64,000 nt of DNA, from the NCBI GenBank assembly GCA_009809945.1, contig WTPW01000010.1, positions 433,254 to 497,253 on the forward strand, read 5' to 3'. Positions 1 to 10,779 of this stretch are shown here, piece by piece. Source of the DNA: Gigaspora margarita (taxonomy: Eukaryota; Glomeromycota; Glomeromycetes; Diversisporales; Gigasporaceae). Position 1 is the stretch's first letter. Every line of letters starts with the position of its first letter. A program made the translations under genes and the position numbers. Under the pieces are notes generated by a model. The model ran no database searches. It was not told where the DNA came from and worked only from the letters and a program-made list of their open reading frames with translations.

Positions 1-201
1 AAGGAAGAAAGGAGTAAAAGGAATAGAGAAGTAAAAATAGTATAAAATGGCTTTTTTTTTTAAAGTTTTTTTTTTCTTTTTTTTCCTATACCAATTTTTT
101 TAAGTTGCTTTAATTAGCATTTTTTTTATTTTTTATTTTTATTTTTTTTTTACCTAATGATTCAGATGGGAATTTTTGTGACAGATCAAAATACTATATA
201 A
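1..201. other. AT-rich low-complexity lead-in
   Basis: A/T homopolymer-rich sequence with long T runs. I see no coding potential or TIR here. It ends at the TAA target duplication of the next element. Confidence 0.6.
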
Positions 202-1105
202 GGGGGCTTCTAGAAATTATATAATTTTTAGTGGGTGAGTAGGGTTCCGAAAATATCAGGTTACAATTATAATTCTGGTCAAATTTTATAATTCTGACCA
301 AAAGTATAAAATTATAAAATTATTAATAACTATTGCTCTACTGGACCAATTTAGATAATTTATCTACCAAAATGTTCATCTCACTGAGATGATTCTAACA
401 AGCCCAAAATCGTTAAAATCTAATCACAGGGTCCCAAGATCATTCAACTTTTGTGTAATTTTAATAGTGATTTTTTAAAATTACTAATTAAATTTTTTAA
501 TATTGAATAACTTTTAATTCACTAACCTGTTTTGGATGATTTAAATACCGAAATGTTCATCTCAGTAAGACGATTCTAACAAGCCCAAAAGTGCTAAATT
601 CTAATTACAAGATTTCAAGATTGATAAAGATTTGTATTGTTAAACAAATAATAAAATCTTTATCGATCTTGGAATTCTGTAATTAGAATTTAGCAATTTT
701 GGGCTTGTTAGAATTGCCTTACTGAGATGAACATTTTGGTAGTTAAATCATCCGAAATGGGTTAGTAGATTAAAAGTTACTCAATATTAAAGAAATTTAC
801 TTAGTGATTCTAAAAAATCACTATTAAAATTACACAAAAGGTAGGCAATTTTGGGATCCTATAATTAGATTTTAATGATTTTGGGCTTGTTAGAATCATC
901 TCAGCAAGGCAGACATTTTGGTAGTTAAATCATCTAAATTGGTCCAGTAGAATAATAGTTATTATCAATTTCATAAATTGAAATATATGAATAAATTTTA
1001 AAAAATATAAAATTTAATTGACTAATAGAGTATCAGGTATGGGTAGGTGAGTAAAATTTTGAAATTTATTAGTAACAAAATATTACGTAATTTCTGGAAG
1101 CCCCC
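202..1105. mobile_element. Palindromic PIF/Harbinger-like MITE, TAA target duplication
   Basis: The left end GGGGGCTTCTAGAAATTA and the reverse complement of the right end, GGGGGCTTCCAGAAATTA, form a TIR that continues into ATTAYRTAAT. TAA lies at 199-201 and again at 1106-1108, which fits the 3-bp TWA duplications known for PIF/Harbinger elements. The interior is one long palindrome centred near 637, so the two arms would pair almost end to end. It contains four copies of a CTCAGTGAGA-type short palindrome (near 387, 566, 722 and 904). There is no transposase, so it is non-autonomous. A related truncated copy lies at 47.67-48.08 kb. Confidence 0.8.
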
Positions 1106-1139
1106 TAATCGTTAAAGATCTGTTAATTGTTTATATATC

Positions 1140-1335
1140 CTTTTAAATAATTACGATTATAATTAATTTATAGATATATAATGATTTAATATAAAAAATG
1201 ATATATATCGATTATAGATATATATCAATTTTTATCCAATTAATTGATATATAATGATATCTTATAATCGATATAAAACGATTAAGTGTTATATATTAAT
1301 CAATATCTATATATATAATTTGCAGATATACTTTA
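1140..1335. repeat. ATATATCGATTATAGATATATATC repeat-type AT block
   Basis: An AT-rich stretch with repeated ATCGAT/ATATATC words and local palindromes. A similar block, in the same order, occurs at 33262-33425, so this is a dispersed repeat and not random AT sequence. No coding potential is seen. The sequence from here to 1490 is also non-coding. Confidence 0.5.
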
Positions 1336-1598
1336 ACAAACAATATTTTATCCATTCAAATCTAGATAAAATTTAACTACTCTAGTAGGTTTAGATTGCA
1401 AATAAACTAGTCTGAGCTTCTATTTTTGCATATAATTTATATATATTTGTCCTTGTACAATTTAGGTTGTTTATATACTATATATAACTACAGTGGGGGG
1501 ACATATTATTATGGACACTTTTTGGACAGCTATCGCTCAAAATCGAGTAAGTAAACACAGCACGAAATTTATATCATATGACTACCCGATCTCATGAT

Positions 1599-1863
1599 TA
1601 GGGTTCCTCAAAGTCGAATCGAATCGAATATTAGGCATATTTGAATTTGATCGAATCGAATAAGCTCTTGATTTGAATTTGATTTGATCAAATCAAATCA
1701 AATCAAATCAAATATATTTGTAATTTTTATTAAATATTTTCAAATCAAATCGAATATTTTGTCAATTTGAATTTGATTTATTTGAAATTTTTGTATTTGA
1801 ATTTGATTTGAGATCGAATATTTGATTGAATCAAATCGAATCGAATTGAATTGCGGAACCCTA
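1599..1863. mobile_element. hAT-like MITE with perfect 8-bp target duplication
   Basis: The ends are TAGGGTTCC and its complement. CTCATGAT occurs immediately before (1591-1598) and after (1864-1871). The interior is a degenerate tandem of AATTTGAATCGAATCG-like words. The opposite TIR of the host Tc1-like element (about 9530-9550, reverse strand) reads straight through the equivalent site as GATCTAATGATACATC with a single copy, so it acts as an empty-site control. An 8-bp duplication is the known signature of hAT transposition. It has no coding capacity. Confidence 0.88.
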
Positions 1864-2049
1864 CTCATGATACAATATACTAAAATTTTACATGATTTCA
1901 TTATATCGCGCAGAAATGATGCAAAAAATTCTAAAAATTTGATTTTTTATTTGTACGAAAGTCTAAATTTTGCATTTTCTATTTTTTTTTTTTACATTTT
2001 TATATAAAAAAAAACAAATTATATTATAATATTTGATGGGTTTGCTCTC

Positions 2050-2660
2050 AATTTTTTACAAGCATCAACCCAATTAGGGATACTGGTGATAGTTTGTGGC
2101 AAAGTTCTGGTAGTGTTTCATACTACGATTTTTTACAAGAGTATCTAGCTCTACAATATTACTAACGCCTATTTTTCATTTTGTTCATGTCAGAGAAATC
2201 CAAAAAATGATGTATATAGGTCTCGTCTGATCACAACACACCACTCCTAATATTTAAATGCCCATTTATACCTTTTTTCTATATTCTTAGTCATGATAAG
2301 AGGCTTTGGAGATAACACATGAGGACGAGCCCAAACTGTGCAAAGCACAGCACATGGTACTCTCAGAAATTGTTTTTTTGCTTAACAATTGTATAGGTTG
2401 GTTATTTGTGTAAGGCTAAGACAGCGGTTGCCATTTGTGACTAAGTCTTTAAGGTTTTCAAGATCCAAAAGTATTAGTTTTTGGTCAACTAGCCCTTTTT
2501 TTTTAATTTCTGTACCTGATTCATGGTACTGCTTTATGACATTCCTCATAGAACTTTTACTACAACCAACCAAAGCTGCAATTGTTCAAAGTGAATTACC
2601 TCTTTGGTGTCCATAAATTATGGCTCCTCGCTGATTTTCTATTAAATTTTTCTTCACGCC
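2050..2660 (-). pseudogene. Tc1/mariner-type transposase relic
   Basis: Read on the minus strand, the start resembles a Tc1 transposase N-terminus: an ENQRGAIIYGHQRGNSL segment, a stop, then TIAALVGCSKSSMRNVIKQY, the helix-turn-helix that binds TIR DNA. This is followed by LVTNGNRCLSLTQITNLYN, like the second HTH half. After a frame change comes a PKPLIMTKNIEKRYKWA-like stretch and then SDETYI, which corresponds to the first catalytic Asp region of DDE transposases. The later DDE segments are not recognisable, and several stops and frameshifts are present. This is a dead fragment, well short of the family's usual roughly 340 residues. It supports the Tc1/mariner assignment of the enclosing TIRs. 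Confidence 0.82.
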
Positions 2661-3013
2661 TATTTTTTGTAAAAAAAAAAATTAAGATGTACATTTGTTT
2701 TTTTTATACTAATTGGTCATACAGATATACTTTTTTTTATATTGCATAATGTGATCTGGTGTCACACTACATTTGAGTGAATTTTAACCAATTTGAGCAA
2801 AAAATCAATTTTTTGTGACTTTTTTTTTAAAAAAAAAATTTTAAAAAATTCTAAAAATCGATTTTTGTACAAACCCAAAAATGCTACTTTTACTAACTTT
2901 TGTATAACACTAGCACAGTGTTGAAAAATTGAACAATTTTGGTTTTTGAACACAGTGTCCAAAACCTGTTCAAAACCAAAACTAAATTTAATTAGTTTTG
3001 GACAATTATTTTA

Positions 3014-4636
3014 TATCAGTCAGAGTGTATGTTATACTAAGTGATAAATAATAGTAAAAATTATAATAAAAATATATAAATTTACTATAAACTTTAAGCC
3101 AAACATTCTTTTCAGCTTACAGATTAACTTTTTTTCAAATTTTGGGATTAAGCATATTGAGAATAGTAGATTATGGTTATTTAGAGCACTTTTTTAAAAT
3201 TTTTAAAATTTGCAAATTTGTTTGATAAAATTTTTAATAAGAAAACATTTTCCAATTTTAAAACTGCAATTATATGCAAAATTTTGTGCTGAACAACTTT
3301 ACTTAGGCGACGGAAGTAGGTTACCTTGTAAGAAAAATGGGTTATCTATGTACTAAAGTTAAAATTTATTGTATTTCTTGATTAAACTTTTTTTCTTATT
3401 AGATAATCTACTTCAGGCTCTTAAGCAAAGTTGTTTAGCATGTAATTTTTACATTATATTTAAGGTTAAATCACATTTTTGGACCTTTTACTAAGTGAAA
3501 AATGGGTTTAAAGTTCGAAAAAAATTTTTTTTCAAACTTTAAACCTATTTTTCACTTAGTAAAAGATCTGGAAAATGCAGTTTAATCTTAAATATAATGT
3601 AAAATTACATGCTAAACAACTTTGCTTAAGAGCCTGAAGTAGATTACCTAATAAGAAAAAAAGTTTAATCAAGAAATATGATAAATTTTAACTTTAGTAC
3701 ATAAGGTAAAAAGGAGTAATTTGGCGAAGTTAACATAACTAATATAAAAACTTTTTTATTTTGATATTAAAAATTTTTTTATTTTTTGTATTTAACTTTA
3801 TATATGGTTTAGAATTATTTTATAAAATAAATTAGTAATATCACATCTTGTTTTAAAGTGACATTAAATGGATTATACATTGTATCAAAAAACTTAATTT
3901 TAGAGAGATAGGGGTAATTTGGCGAATTGATGGTATCTCGTGTGATCCAATGGTTAGAATTAAATAATTTTTATACCATTTAATTCATCTCGATGAGATA
4001 AATCAAATAATATAAAGTTTATCTGATTCTGATCACTGGATCACAAAATATCATCATTATATGTTGCTCAAAAATGATCCTTAAGAAGTATTTTAATGAA
4101 GTGTAAACATAACAAAGAATCGAAGATATTTTGTGACCCAGTGATCAGAACCAGGCGAGCTTGGACCATTCGATTCGTCTTATAAAGACGAATCAAATGG
4201 TATAAAAATTATTCGATTCTGATCATTAAATCATGTGAAATCAAAATTTGCCAAATTATTTCTCTTCGTCAAATTACCCCTTTCCACCTTAGATAATCCA
4301 TTTTTTTTACAAGATAACCTACTTCCATTGCCTAAGTAAAGTTGTTCAGCACAAAATTTTGTATATAATTGCAGTTTTAAAATTGGAAAATGTTTTCTTA
4401 TTAAAAAATTGTATCAAACAAATTTGCAAATTTTAAAAATTTTAAATAAGTGCTCTAAATAACCATAATTTACTTTTCTCAATATGCTTAATCCCAAAAT
4501 TTGAAAAAAAGTTAATCTGTAAACTGAAAAGAATGTTTGGCTTAAAGTTTATAGTAAATTTATATGTTTTTATTATAATTTTTATTATAAATTAACACTC
4601 ATATATTAACAGATATAACATATTCCCTAACTGATA
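3014..4636. mobile_element. Large fold-back (palindromic) element, interrupted
   Basis: The sequence from about 3014 to 3528 is the reverse complement of 3530-3703 plus 4292-4636. The ends read TATCAGTCAGAGTGTATG and, in reverse, TATCAGTTAGGGAATATG, with TA on each side. It carries four copies of the box AAGTAAAGTTGTTCAGCA or variants: about 3288, 3420, 3610 and 4331. Once the nested MITE is removed these are spaced about 132, 190 and 133 bp. There is no open reading frame beyond short shadows. The second element of this type is at 7297-8413. Confidence 0.8.
3704..4289. mobile_element. TA-target MITE nested in the fold-back element
   Basis: The TIRs are AGGTAAAAAGGAGTAATTTG and, in reverse, AGGTGGAAAGGGGTAATTTG, both continuing into CGAAG. 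TA is present at 3702-3703 and 4290-4291. The opposite arm of the host palindrome (near 3340) carries the uninterrupted site, reading AGTACATAGATAACCC in reverse, so insertion at TA is shown directly. The interior has two palindromic modules centred on CTCGATGAG and GTCTTATAAAGAC. Its termini are related to those of the larger element at 31067-34047. Confidence 0.88.
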
Positions 4637-4654
4637 TATAATAATTTTTATTAG

Positions 4655-5230
4655 CCATCCTGCGGGTCGATAGCATAGCGGTTATGCTTCCAGGATGCAA
4701 ATCAAAGGTTGCCGGTTCAATTCCCCTCAGAGGCGAAAATGCAAAAACCAGCTGGTTAAAAAATAGAAATCTGTGAACCCGTGGTTTGTCAGCTGGCCAG
4801 AAAATCAGAGGGCTTAATTAGGCAATTCCTGTAGTTGGGTTGCAGGTATGGCAGCTAGTATAGAACCTGCAGGCGGACACTTAAATTAGGCACCAAAAGT
4901 GCATGTGTGGCTAGATGTGTCCTCGTCTATGGCCTGGGTCTTCCGTCAGCGTTTATGGGTTGCCTTAATTAAACAGTTACCGCGATCAAATCTGGGTGGC
5001 GAAGCGAAACGAGTTAGAACCCGATTTGGATTAACCGAAGTCACGAGATGTAATATGAGGCCAAAGTCTGAGAAGATACTACATGAACTCATGGCGCAAT
5101 CATTCCGAGGTGGTTCCCGTTTGTACCAATATCGATCTGGTGATGATCGTCCGAAGGCGGTGATGGAAAGGTAAAACTCGGTGCCCACCGGGCATTTGGG
5201 CAGTCTGAAATAGGGCTAGCCAGATGTATG
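4655..5230 (+). mobile_element. tRNA-derived SINE (tRNA-Cys-like head)
   Basis: The head has an A-box match, TAGCATAGCGG (about 4671), inside a perfect 4-bp D-stem (GCAT/ATGC), and a B-box match, GGTTCAATTCC (about 4715), at normal tRNA spacing. The stretch GATGCAAATCAAAGG resembles the anticodon arm of a tRNA-Cys(GCA), though the stem no longer pairs. The body (about 4740-5230) is much more GC-rich than its surroundings and ends near TTTGGGCAGTCTGAAA. A second, internally shortened copy with the same head and end lies on the minus strand at 53010-53188. Part of the body (about 4838-4870) recurs at 51102-51136. A 91-codon open frame inside (4899-5174) is open on both strands and resembles nothing I know, so I do not call it a gene. 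Confidence 0.68.
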
Positions 5231-5874
5231 CTTACTAAAATAGTTTAATATGTAAAATTGTTAATTAATAATTAATAAAGTATTAACGCACTCGTAAGTA
5301 TCCGGTGCAAGATTAAAAAAAAAAAATTTTTTTATTAGCCAATCAAATATTTTCTAATATAATTATATTATTTGCTCAAATAATGTCTAGAAAGTATAGT
5401 TTAAAAATTTGACCTATATTAAGCTTAATTCTGCAGAATTTTAACAATATTCTAGATATTATTTCAATATTTAGATCAATACCTTTTTATTTTTTTATTT
5501 ATTTATTTTTTTTATTAATATAATGTCATAGTAGAAACTTTGTTATAGCAACCTTAAATTAATCCTAAGATTAATAGTCTCTTTGTTATCAAGTAGAGAT
5601 GGGTGAGAGGTCAGATAAGTTCTTGGACCAGGCTGACAAATTCCTCTAACCTGAAAACTAGTTGAAGTAAAGAGATATGGCTATAGAAAAATTCTATGAT
5701 AAAGATTTCTAACTATATTTGTGCTACAGAGCACCTAATGTGACATTACACCTCCTATTTCCTATTTTATACTATTATTAATTTAAGCTAATAAAATAAA
5801 TCTAGTTAGGATAGGTTGGAGAAAACCTAATAATACCTTTTTATAATATTTAATATTTTTATAACAATTATTAT
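5231..5874. other. AT-rich interval without recognisable gene
   Basis: Runs of A and T and short direct repeats. I find no TIR, RNA gene or convincing open frame. It separates the SINE from the next MITE. Confidence 0.4.
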
Positions 5875-6218
5875 AAAACGCACTTATGGTGTTTTACCAC
5901 CATAGGTAAATTAGATTTGCAAATCTGTGTAATAAAACAAAAAAATAAATTTTTATAAAACAAAAAATAAATTTTGTTTACTTTAGGGTTAGGGTGAGAT
6001 CTGGGATTTTATCAGGGCATTAGTATGTACAAAATTTAGCAAGAAATTTTTTTTATTAAAGCCCCAAAGTTAGTTTCATAAGCAAAATTTTGAGATATGA
6101 ATGTTTTTTTAAAAAATAAACAAAAAAACAAAATTTTACGTTACACCTGATCTTAAATTTTGATTGGCTATTCTAATAGTTTCGTGTAACATAGTATAAA
6201 ACACCATAGGTGCGTTTT
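5875..6218. mobile_element. MITE with CGCACYTATGGTGTTTTA termini
   Basis: AAAACGCACTTATGGTGTTT at the left is matched in reverse at the right by AAAACGCACCTATGGTGTTT. TA sequence is present on both sides, but homopolymer context makes the exact duplication ambiguous. The element is about 344 bp with no coding capacity. The candidate element at about 53955-54266 has related ends (CGCACCTGTGGTGTTCAACA), so this is a small family. Confidence 0.7.
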
Positions 6219-6377
6219 AGTAAACTCTTTTTATAATATTAGTAACACGATATATTACATATAAATTTTTTATATATAAAATTATATGGTGCATGTACCC
6301 TAGAATCGGCGTCACGTGACTAAGGTGGCCAATTTTTGAGGGACCGAATATTTCTGAATAGAACTTCGTTAAATATA

Positions 6378-6824
6378 AAATATGAGCATGCATTTCCGAA
6401 AATATCTGATATCCAAACTATAGGAAAATTCGCAAGTAGTTGTTACATAGTAATGTCTAAATTTTACTATGTAAATCAATTATAAGCACTTATGTAAATA
6501 TATTCAGAAGATAAAAATACATATTCTTTGAAATTTTCATAAAAATTGGAGAAGTTTTTATTATTTAACTTTTAATTTTTATATTCATCGAATATATTTT
6601 TTAACAAATTTTAATTTTTTTTATCGAACGTAAAAATTAAAAGTCAAATAATAAAAAGTTCTCCGATTTTTATAAAATTTTCAAGATAGACGTATTTTGA
6701 TCTTCCAAATAAGTTTACTTAAGCGATTATAATCGTTAACATAGTAGAATTTGGACTTTACTATATAGTGACTATTGTCGATTGTGGGGTAGCTTATTTC
6801 TGGGTCAAAGATGAACACATATAG
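6378..6824. mobile_element. Palindromic MITE of the AATAAGCTACC family, decayed
   Basis: The arms around a centre near 6600 pair: GTTGTTACATAGTAATGTCT (about 6435) with AGTCCAAATTCTACTATGTT in reverse (about 6750). The right end reads GGGGTAGCTTATTTCTGGG and then ACACATATAG before TA, as in the better copy at 8744-9278. The left end is degenerate, so the start is approximate. Two box-like motifs (about 6490 and 6706) lie some 215 bp apart. Confidence 0.55.
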
Positions 6825-7296
6825 TACCTGAATATTTCCAAGCAAAAAGTCATTGAACACAAAAGACAAGCATGGTTTTTCTAAATTTCTGAAATTAATT
6901 TATTAAGACTATCAATTAATACCAAATATTAGCTTTAATCCAAATGCTTATGAGTGGGTAACTAGAAATTAGAGAACTAGAGATGCAAATCATTGTAATG
7001 TATATACATGTTTGACAAGTTACTATTAAATATAGTGCCAAATTTGACAAATTATTATTTTAAATATAGTGGCCAAAATTTGGTACAGATATCAAATTGC
7101 TTTATATTTGAAAGTAAATAAAATTGAAAATAATATGTTTAAGTTAAAAATCTTTCTGTAATATTATAGTACTGGTTCTAAAGTATTAATTTACAAAAAG
7201 ATTTATATATATATATATATATTTTCATTAATTATAACCAATTTAAATTATATATAGATTTAGATCACATGACTCTGGTTCTAGGCTACATGCACT

Positions 7297-8413
7297 ATAC
7301 AAAAAAATATATAAAATTACTATAAACTCATTAAGCAAAATTAGTTTCAATCTATATATTAATTTAAAATTAAATTTTGCGATTATATAGAGCAAAAGAA
7401 GGAGAATAAACTTATTTATTCTGCCAAGTAATAGTTCTATCATTTTTGTACAAAACGAAAATGTAACTTTTTAAAACCTAATATTTTTTGATTTTAAAAT
7501 AAGAATTGTATGTAAAATCATGCTCTGAACAACTTTACTTAATCAGCAGAAGTAGGTTACCTTGTAAGAAAAATGAATTACCTATGTACTAAAGTTAAAA
7601 TTTATCATATTTTATGATTTAACATTTTTTCTTATTAGAAACCTACTTTGGGCTCTTAAGCAAAGTTGTTCAGCATGTAATTTTACATTACATTTGAGAT
7701 TGAAATGTGCTTTTTCGACCTTTTACTAAGTGAAAAATGGGGTTAAAGTTAGAAAAAAAAATTTTTTTTAAAAAATTTTTTTCTAACTTTAACCCCATTT
7801 TTTACTTAGTAAAAGGTCGAAAAAGCACATTTAAATCTCAAATGTAATGTAAAATTACATGCTGAACAACTTTGCTTAAGAGCCCAAAGTAGGTTAGGGC
7901 TGTGCCATTTATTACATAATATTTTTTACTTAGTAGCCTTCCTTATCCATGTATGGTGTGATCACTTTATCTAATTCAGATTACTTAATATAATATATAG
8001 ACGTGACACCACCTCTGACCATGTATCCATAGTAAAAATTATGTAAAAATGGCATGCCCCTTACCTAATAAGAAAAAAATGTTAGATCATGAAATACGAT
8101 AAATTTTAACTTTAGTACATAGGTAATCCATTTTTCTTACAAGGTAACCTACTTTTGCCGATTAAGTAAAGTTGTTCAGAGCATAATTTTATATATGATT
8201 CTCATCTTAAAATTAAAAAATATTAGTTTTTGAAGAAGTTACATTTTCGTTTTGTACAAAAATAGCAGAACTATAACTTAGTATAATAAGTAAGTTTATT
8301 CTCCTTCTTTTGCTTTATATAATCACAAAATATAATTTTAAATTAATATGTAGGTTGAAACTAATCTTGCCTAACAAGTTTATAGTAATTTTATATGTTT
8401 TTTTGTATAATTT
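7297..8413. mobile_element. Second large fold-back element, interrupted
   Basis: The sequence from 7297 to about 7764 is the inverse of about 7768-7896 plus 8064-8413. Near the centre, TTAGAAAAAAAAATTTTTTT and its complement form an almost perfect hairpin loop. Boxes occur near 7524, 7657, 7860 and 8162. With the nested MITE removed, the spacing is about 133, 203 and 135 bp, matching the element at 3014-4636. The core CTTAAGCAAAGTTGTTCAGC is nearly the same in both, but the outer arms are diverged. No coding sequence is seen. Confidence 0.75.
7897..8060. mobile_element. Harbinger-like MITE, TTA target duplication
   Basis: The ends are GGGCTGTGCCATTTATTACA and, in reverse, GGGGCATGCCATTTTTACAT, both continuing into TAAT. 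TTA flanks both sides (7894-7896 and 8061-8063). The uninterrupted homologous site near 3640 (AAGTAGATTACCTAATAAG) shows what was split. It is 164 bp and non-autonomous. A relative with the same GGGCTGTG start is at 47724-47875. Confidence 0.82.
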
Positions 8414-8532
8414 ATATATAACAATAAACTGGTCCAAAAAGTGTGACAAATTGTGTTATTGATATAAAAAATTTTTAATGAAAACATGCTTTAGTAAAAC
8501 TAAAAAATTGCTATATAATAAATTTTAATATA

Positions 8533-8595
8533 GGGTAGAGTTAATAGAAATAGGACAAATTTATTAAATAAATTTGCATTTCTATTGACTTCCCC
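8533..8595. mobile_element. 63-bp hairpin mini-element flanked by TA
   Basis: The left arm GGGTAGAGTTAATAGAAATA pairs with a right arm that reads GGGGAAGTCAATAGAAATGC in reverse. The inner portion ACAAATTTATT/AATAAATTTG closes the hairpin. TA lies at 8531-8532 and 8596-8597. A related hairpin (GGGAGTAAGTCAGTAAAAAA start) lies at about 36999-37066 inside LINE-2. Both are among the shortest inverted-repeat units in the window. Confidence 0.6.
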
Positions 8596-8743
8596 TATGT
8601 TATTTGTAACAGCTTAGTATAATAATTATATTACAATAGACATTAATATATATAATTATATTAAGTAACAATACATATCATTACTATAATTTTTTATTAA
8701 TTTTTAATTTCACTATAACATGTTTTGATTAATAATGCTCTAT

Positions 8744-9278
8744 ACTATATGTGTCCTAAAATAGGCTACTATCTAAAATAAGCTACCCCCTTCTCTTTTG
8801 ATTAAAAAACTCAAAAACATTTTTTATTCAAAAAGAAGCTACCCATGAACAACAATAGTTGTTACATAGTAAAGTCTGACTTTTACTATATAAATCAATT
8901 ATTACTGCTTAAGTAAACTTATTCAGAAGATCAAAATACATATATATTAAAATTTTTAGCAATATTGGAGAACATTTTATTATTTGACTTTTAATTTTTA
9001 TGTTCAAAAAAAATAAATTTTTTTTAAAAAAATATATTTAATAAAGTAAAAATTAAAAGTTAAATAATAAAAAAATTTTAATTTTAATCAAAATTTCAGA
9101 GTATATGTATTTTGATCTTTTTAACAAGTTTATTTAAGTGATAATTATTAATTTATATAGTAACAAATAGACTTTACTATGTAGCAATTACTTGCGATCA
9201 CTAAAAAAACCTCATTTATCTCTAATTTTTGTATACTTTTTTGTCCAAAAAAAGGTAGCTTATTTTGGACACATATAG
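8744..9278. mobile_element. Palindromic Tc1/mariner-type MITE, AATAAGCTACC family
   Basis: The left terminus CTATATGTGTCCTAAAATAG and right terminus (reverse) CTATATGTGTCCAAAATAAG are flanked by TA at 8742-8743 and 9279-9280. Most of the interior is a palindrome centred near 9010, with box motifs CTTAAGTAAACTTATTCAG (about 8908) and its inverse (about 9121). Other family members are at 6378, 23800, 41549 and 51395, plus a broken end near 17775. Confidence 0.78.
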
Positions 9279-9800
9279 TAATATAATTTCTAATATTTTT
9301 ATAATATTTAAATATAAACTTATATGATGTATATAATTTTATTTTATTTATTTAATTACAATAATATAAATATTATATATTTTACTAATTTAAAAAATTT
9401 TGAATTTTGGACAATTTTGAACAGTTTTGGACATGTGCAAAACTGTCCAATCAAAAATTTTAAATGGACATGTCCAATTCCCAATACTGTACTAGCGCAA
9501 TCTAATAAAATTGCACCAAATTTTAGTATGATGTATCATTAGATCAGCTAGTCATGTGATATAAATTTTGTGCTGTGTTTACTTGTCCAATTTTGAGCGA
9601 TAGCTATCCAAATAGTGTCCATAATAATATGTTCCCCCACTGTACTTATATAAATTATCTAATAAAGATACTAGCAAGACCTCATCTTAAAAAAAAGACT
9701 ATTCAAAATTTTGTTATACAAAAATTAGCCAATTAGAATTGTTATAAAATTTTCAAATTTGGTACCTTTAAAAAAAATTGAATGGTTTTTGCTATTTGGT

Positions 9801-10145
9801 AGGACTCTGAAATATACATAGATAGGTCAGATATTAGTTTGCTTATTTTGGGGGTTTTTATACAGATCTTTTCTATTTTTAGTAATTTTTTGCTTATTTT
9901 TAAGTTTTTTTTGCAGATTTTTCTATTTTTAGGGGTCTGCTAAAGCGGAGTAAATTCAATATACTGATCTACATACTGCATAAATTATATTCTTGATATC
10001 TAAATAGCCTTCTAACCCTAACTACATCAAAAAAGTAACCATTAACACATCAGAAACATAACTTTTTTTTTACCCTGCTTTAGTGATCCCCCATTTTTAG
10101 TAATTTTATAATTAATCTAACCTATCTATATATATTTTGGGTCCT
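9801..10145. mobile_element. TIR element of the AGGACYCWRAAATATAYATA family (short copy)
   Basis: AGGACTCTGAAATATACATA (left) is matched in reverse by AGGACCCAAAATATATATAG (right). The flanks TATTTGGT (9793-9800) and TATCCGGT (10146-10153) agree at six of eight bases, which fits a decayed 8-bp duplication. A hAT MITE is nested inside (9932-10091). The same TIRs bound the 3.2 kb element at 17560-20801. Confidence 0.72.
9932..10091. mobile_element. hAT-like MITE, near-perfect 8-bp duplication
   Basis: The termini are GGGGTCTGCTAAAGCGGAGT and, in reverse, GGGGATCACTAAAGCAGGGT. The flanks TATTTTTA (9924-9931) and CATTTTTA (10092-10099) match at seven of eight bases. It is 160 bp, with no coding capacity, nested in the element at 9801-10145. 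Confidence 0.78.
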
Positions 10146-10779
10146 TATCCGGTACTATACAATAGATTATTTACTTACTACTAGGCCAATTTAAATAGCT
10201 TATTAAAAGATATAATTAGGGCGCTAACAGATATTACATAATATTATTAGGGGGTAGGGTAGACCAAAATCTTATGTTACACTATATAATATATATAATT
10301 CTATATATAATATAATATATTACTCAGAGACCTCTCTTTGCTGATCCTCAATCCATTTTTGGAAAGAAACAAAATACAACATTTTGACAACATAGTTGAT
10401 AACAAACAGGCTCTAGGCCACTAGAAAACAACAACTCAAACTAAAAATAAACCTTAGTTTATTAATACCATTATTTGCTATTTAGCAAATATCGTAACAC
10501 TTGAGAAGAAAAGAAAAAAATTTTCATTGAAACGGCTAACTTTTAGGAATCAAGCTTGACCCTGTAACATAGATTATTACAGGTTACACAAATATGTAAC
10601 AACAAGTAAACAAAGCACAACAACAATTAGTAATTAACAATACAAATAAAGAATTCAATAAACCTATTTAGGCAGAACAATAACTAGTAGACAATCACAA
10701 ATAAAACACTAATTGTAAGAATTTCATAGAATTAGTAAGATAATTAATTAACATTAAACTGAATAATAACGCATTATCA

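Larger units (their letters stand above)
1491..9642. mobile_element. Tc1/mariner-like composite element with long TIRs
   Basis: The left end starts CAGTGGGGGGACATATTATT after TA (1489-1490). The right end, read in reverse, starts CAGTGGGGGAACATATTATT and is followed by TA (9643-9644). The TIR match continues for well over 100 bp, through GGACAGCTATCGCTCAAAAT and ACACAGCAC, but the left copy is interrupted by a hAT MITE at 1599-1863. A TA duplication, a CAGTG terminus and a Tc1-type transposase relic just inside the left end (2050-2660, minus) all agree. Most of the 8.15 kb is later insertion: two large palindromic elements, a SINE and several MITEs. The ancestral element was probably only a few kb. 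Assigning both ends to one element is an inference from their orientation and TSD. Confidence 0.75.

Noticed and set aside
4658..4735. Functional tRNA gene
   Set aside because: A and B boxes are present, but the anticodon and acceptor stems do not pair, and a second copy with the same flanking body exists, so it is a SINE head.
4899..5174. 91-codon open frame in the SINE body
   Set aside because: The opposite strand is open too, no motif is recognised, and it lies wholly inside a tRNA-derived repeat.
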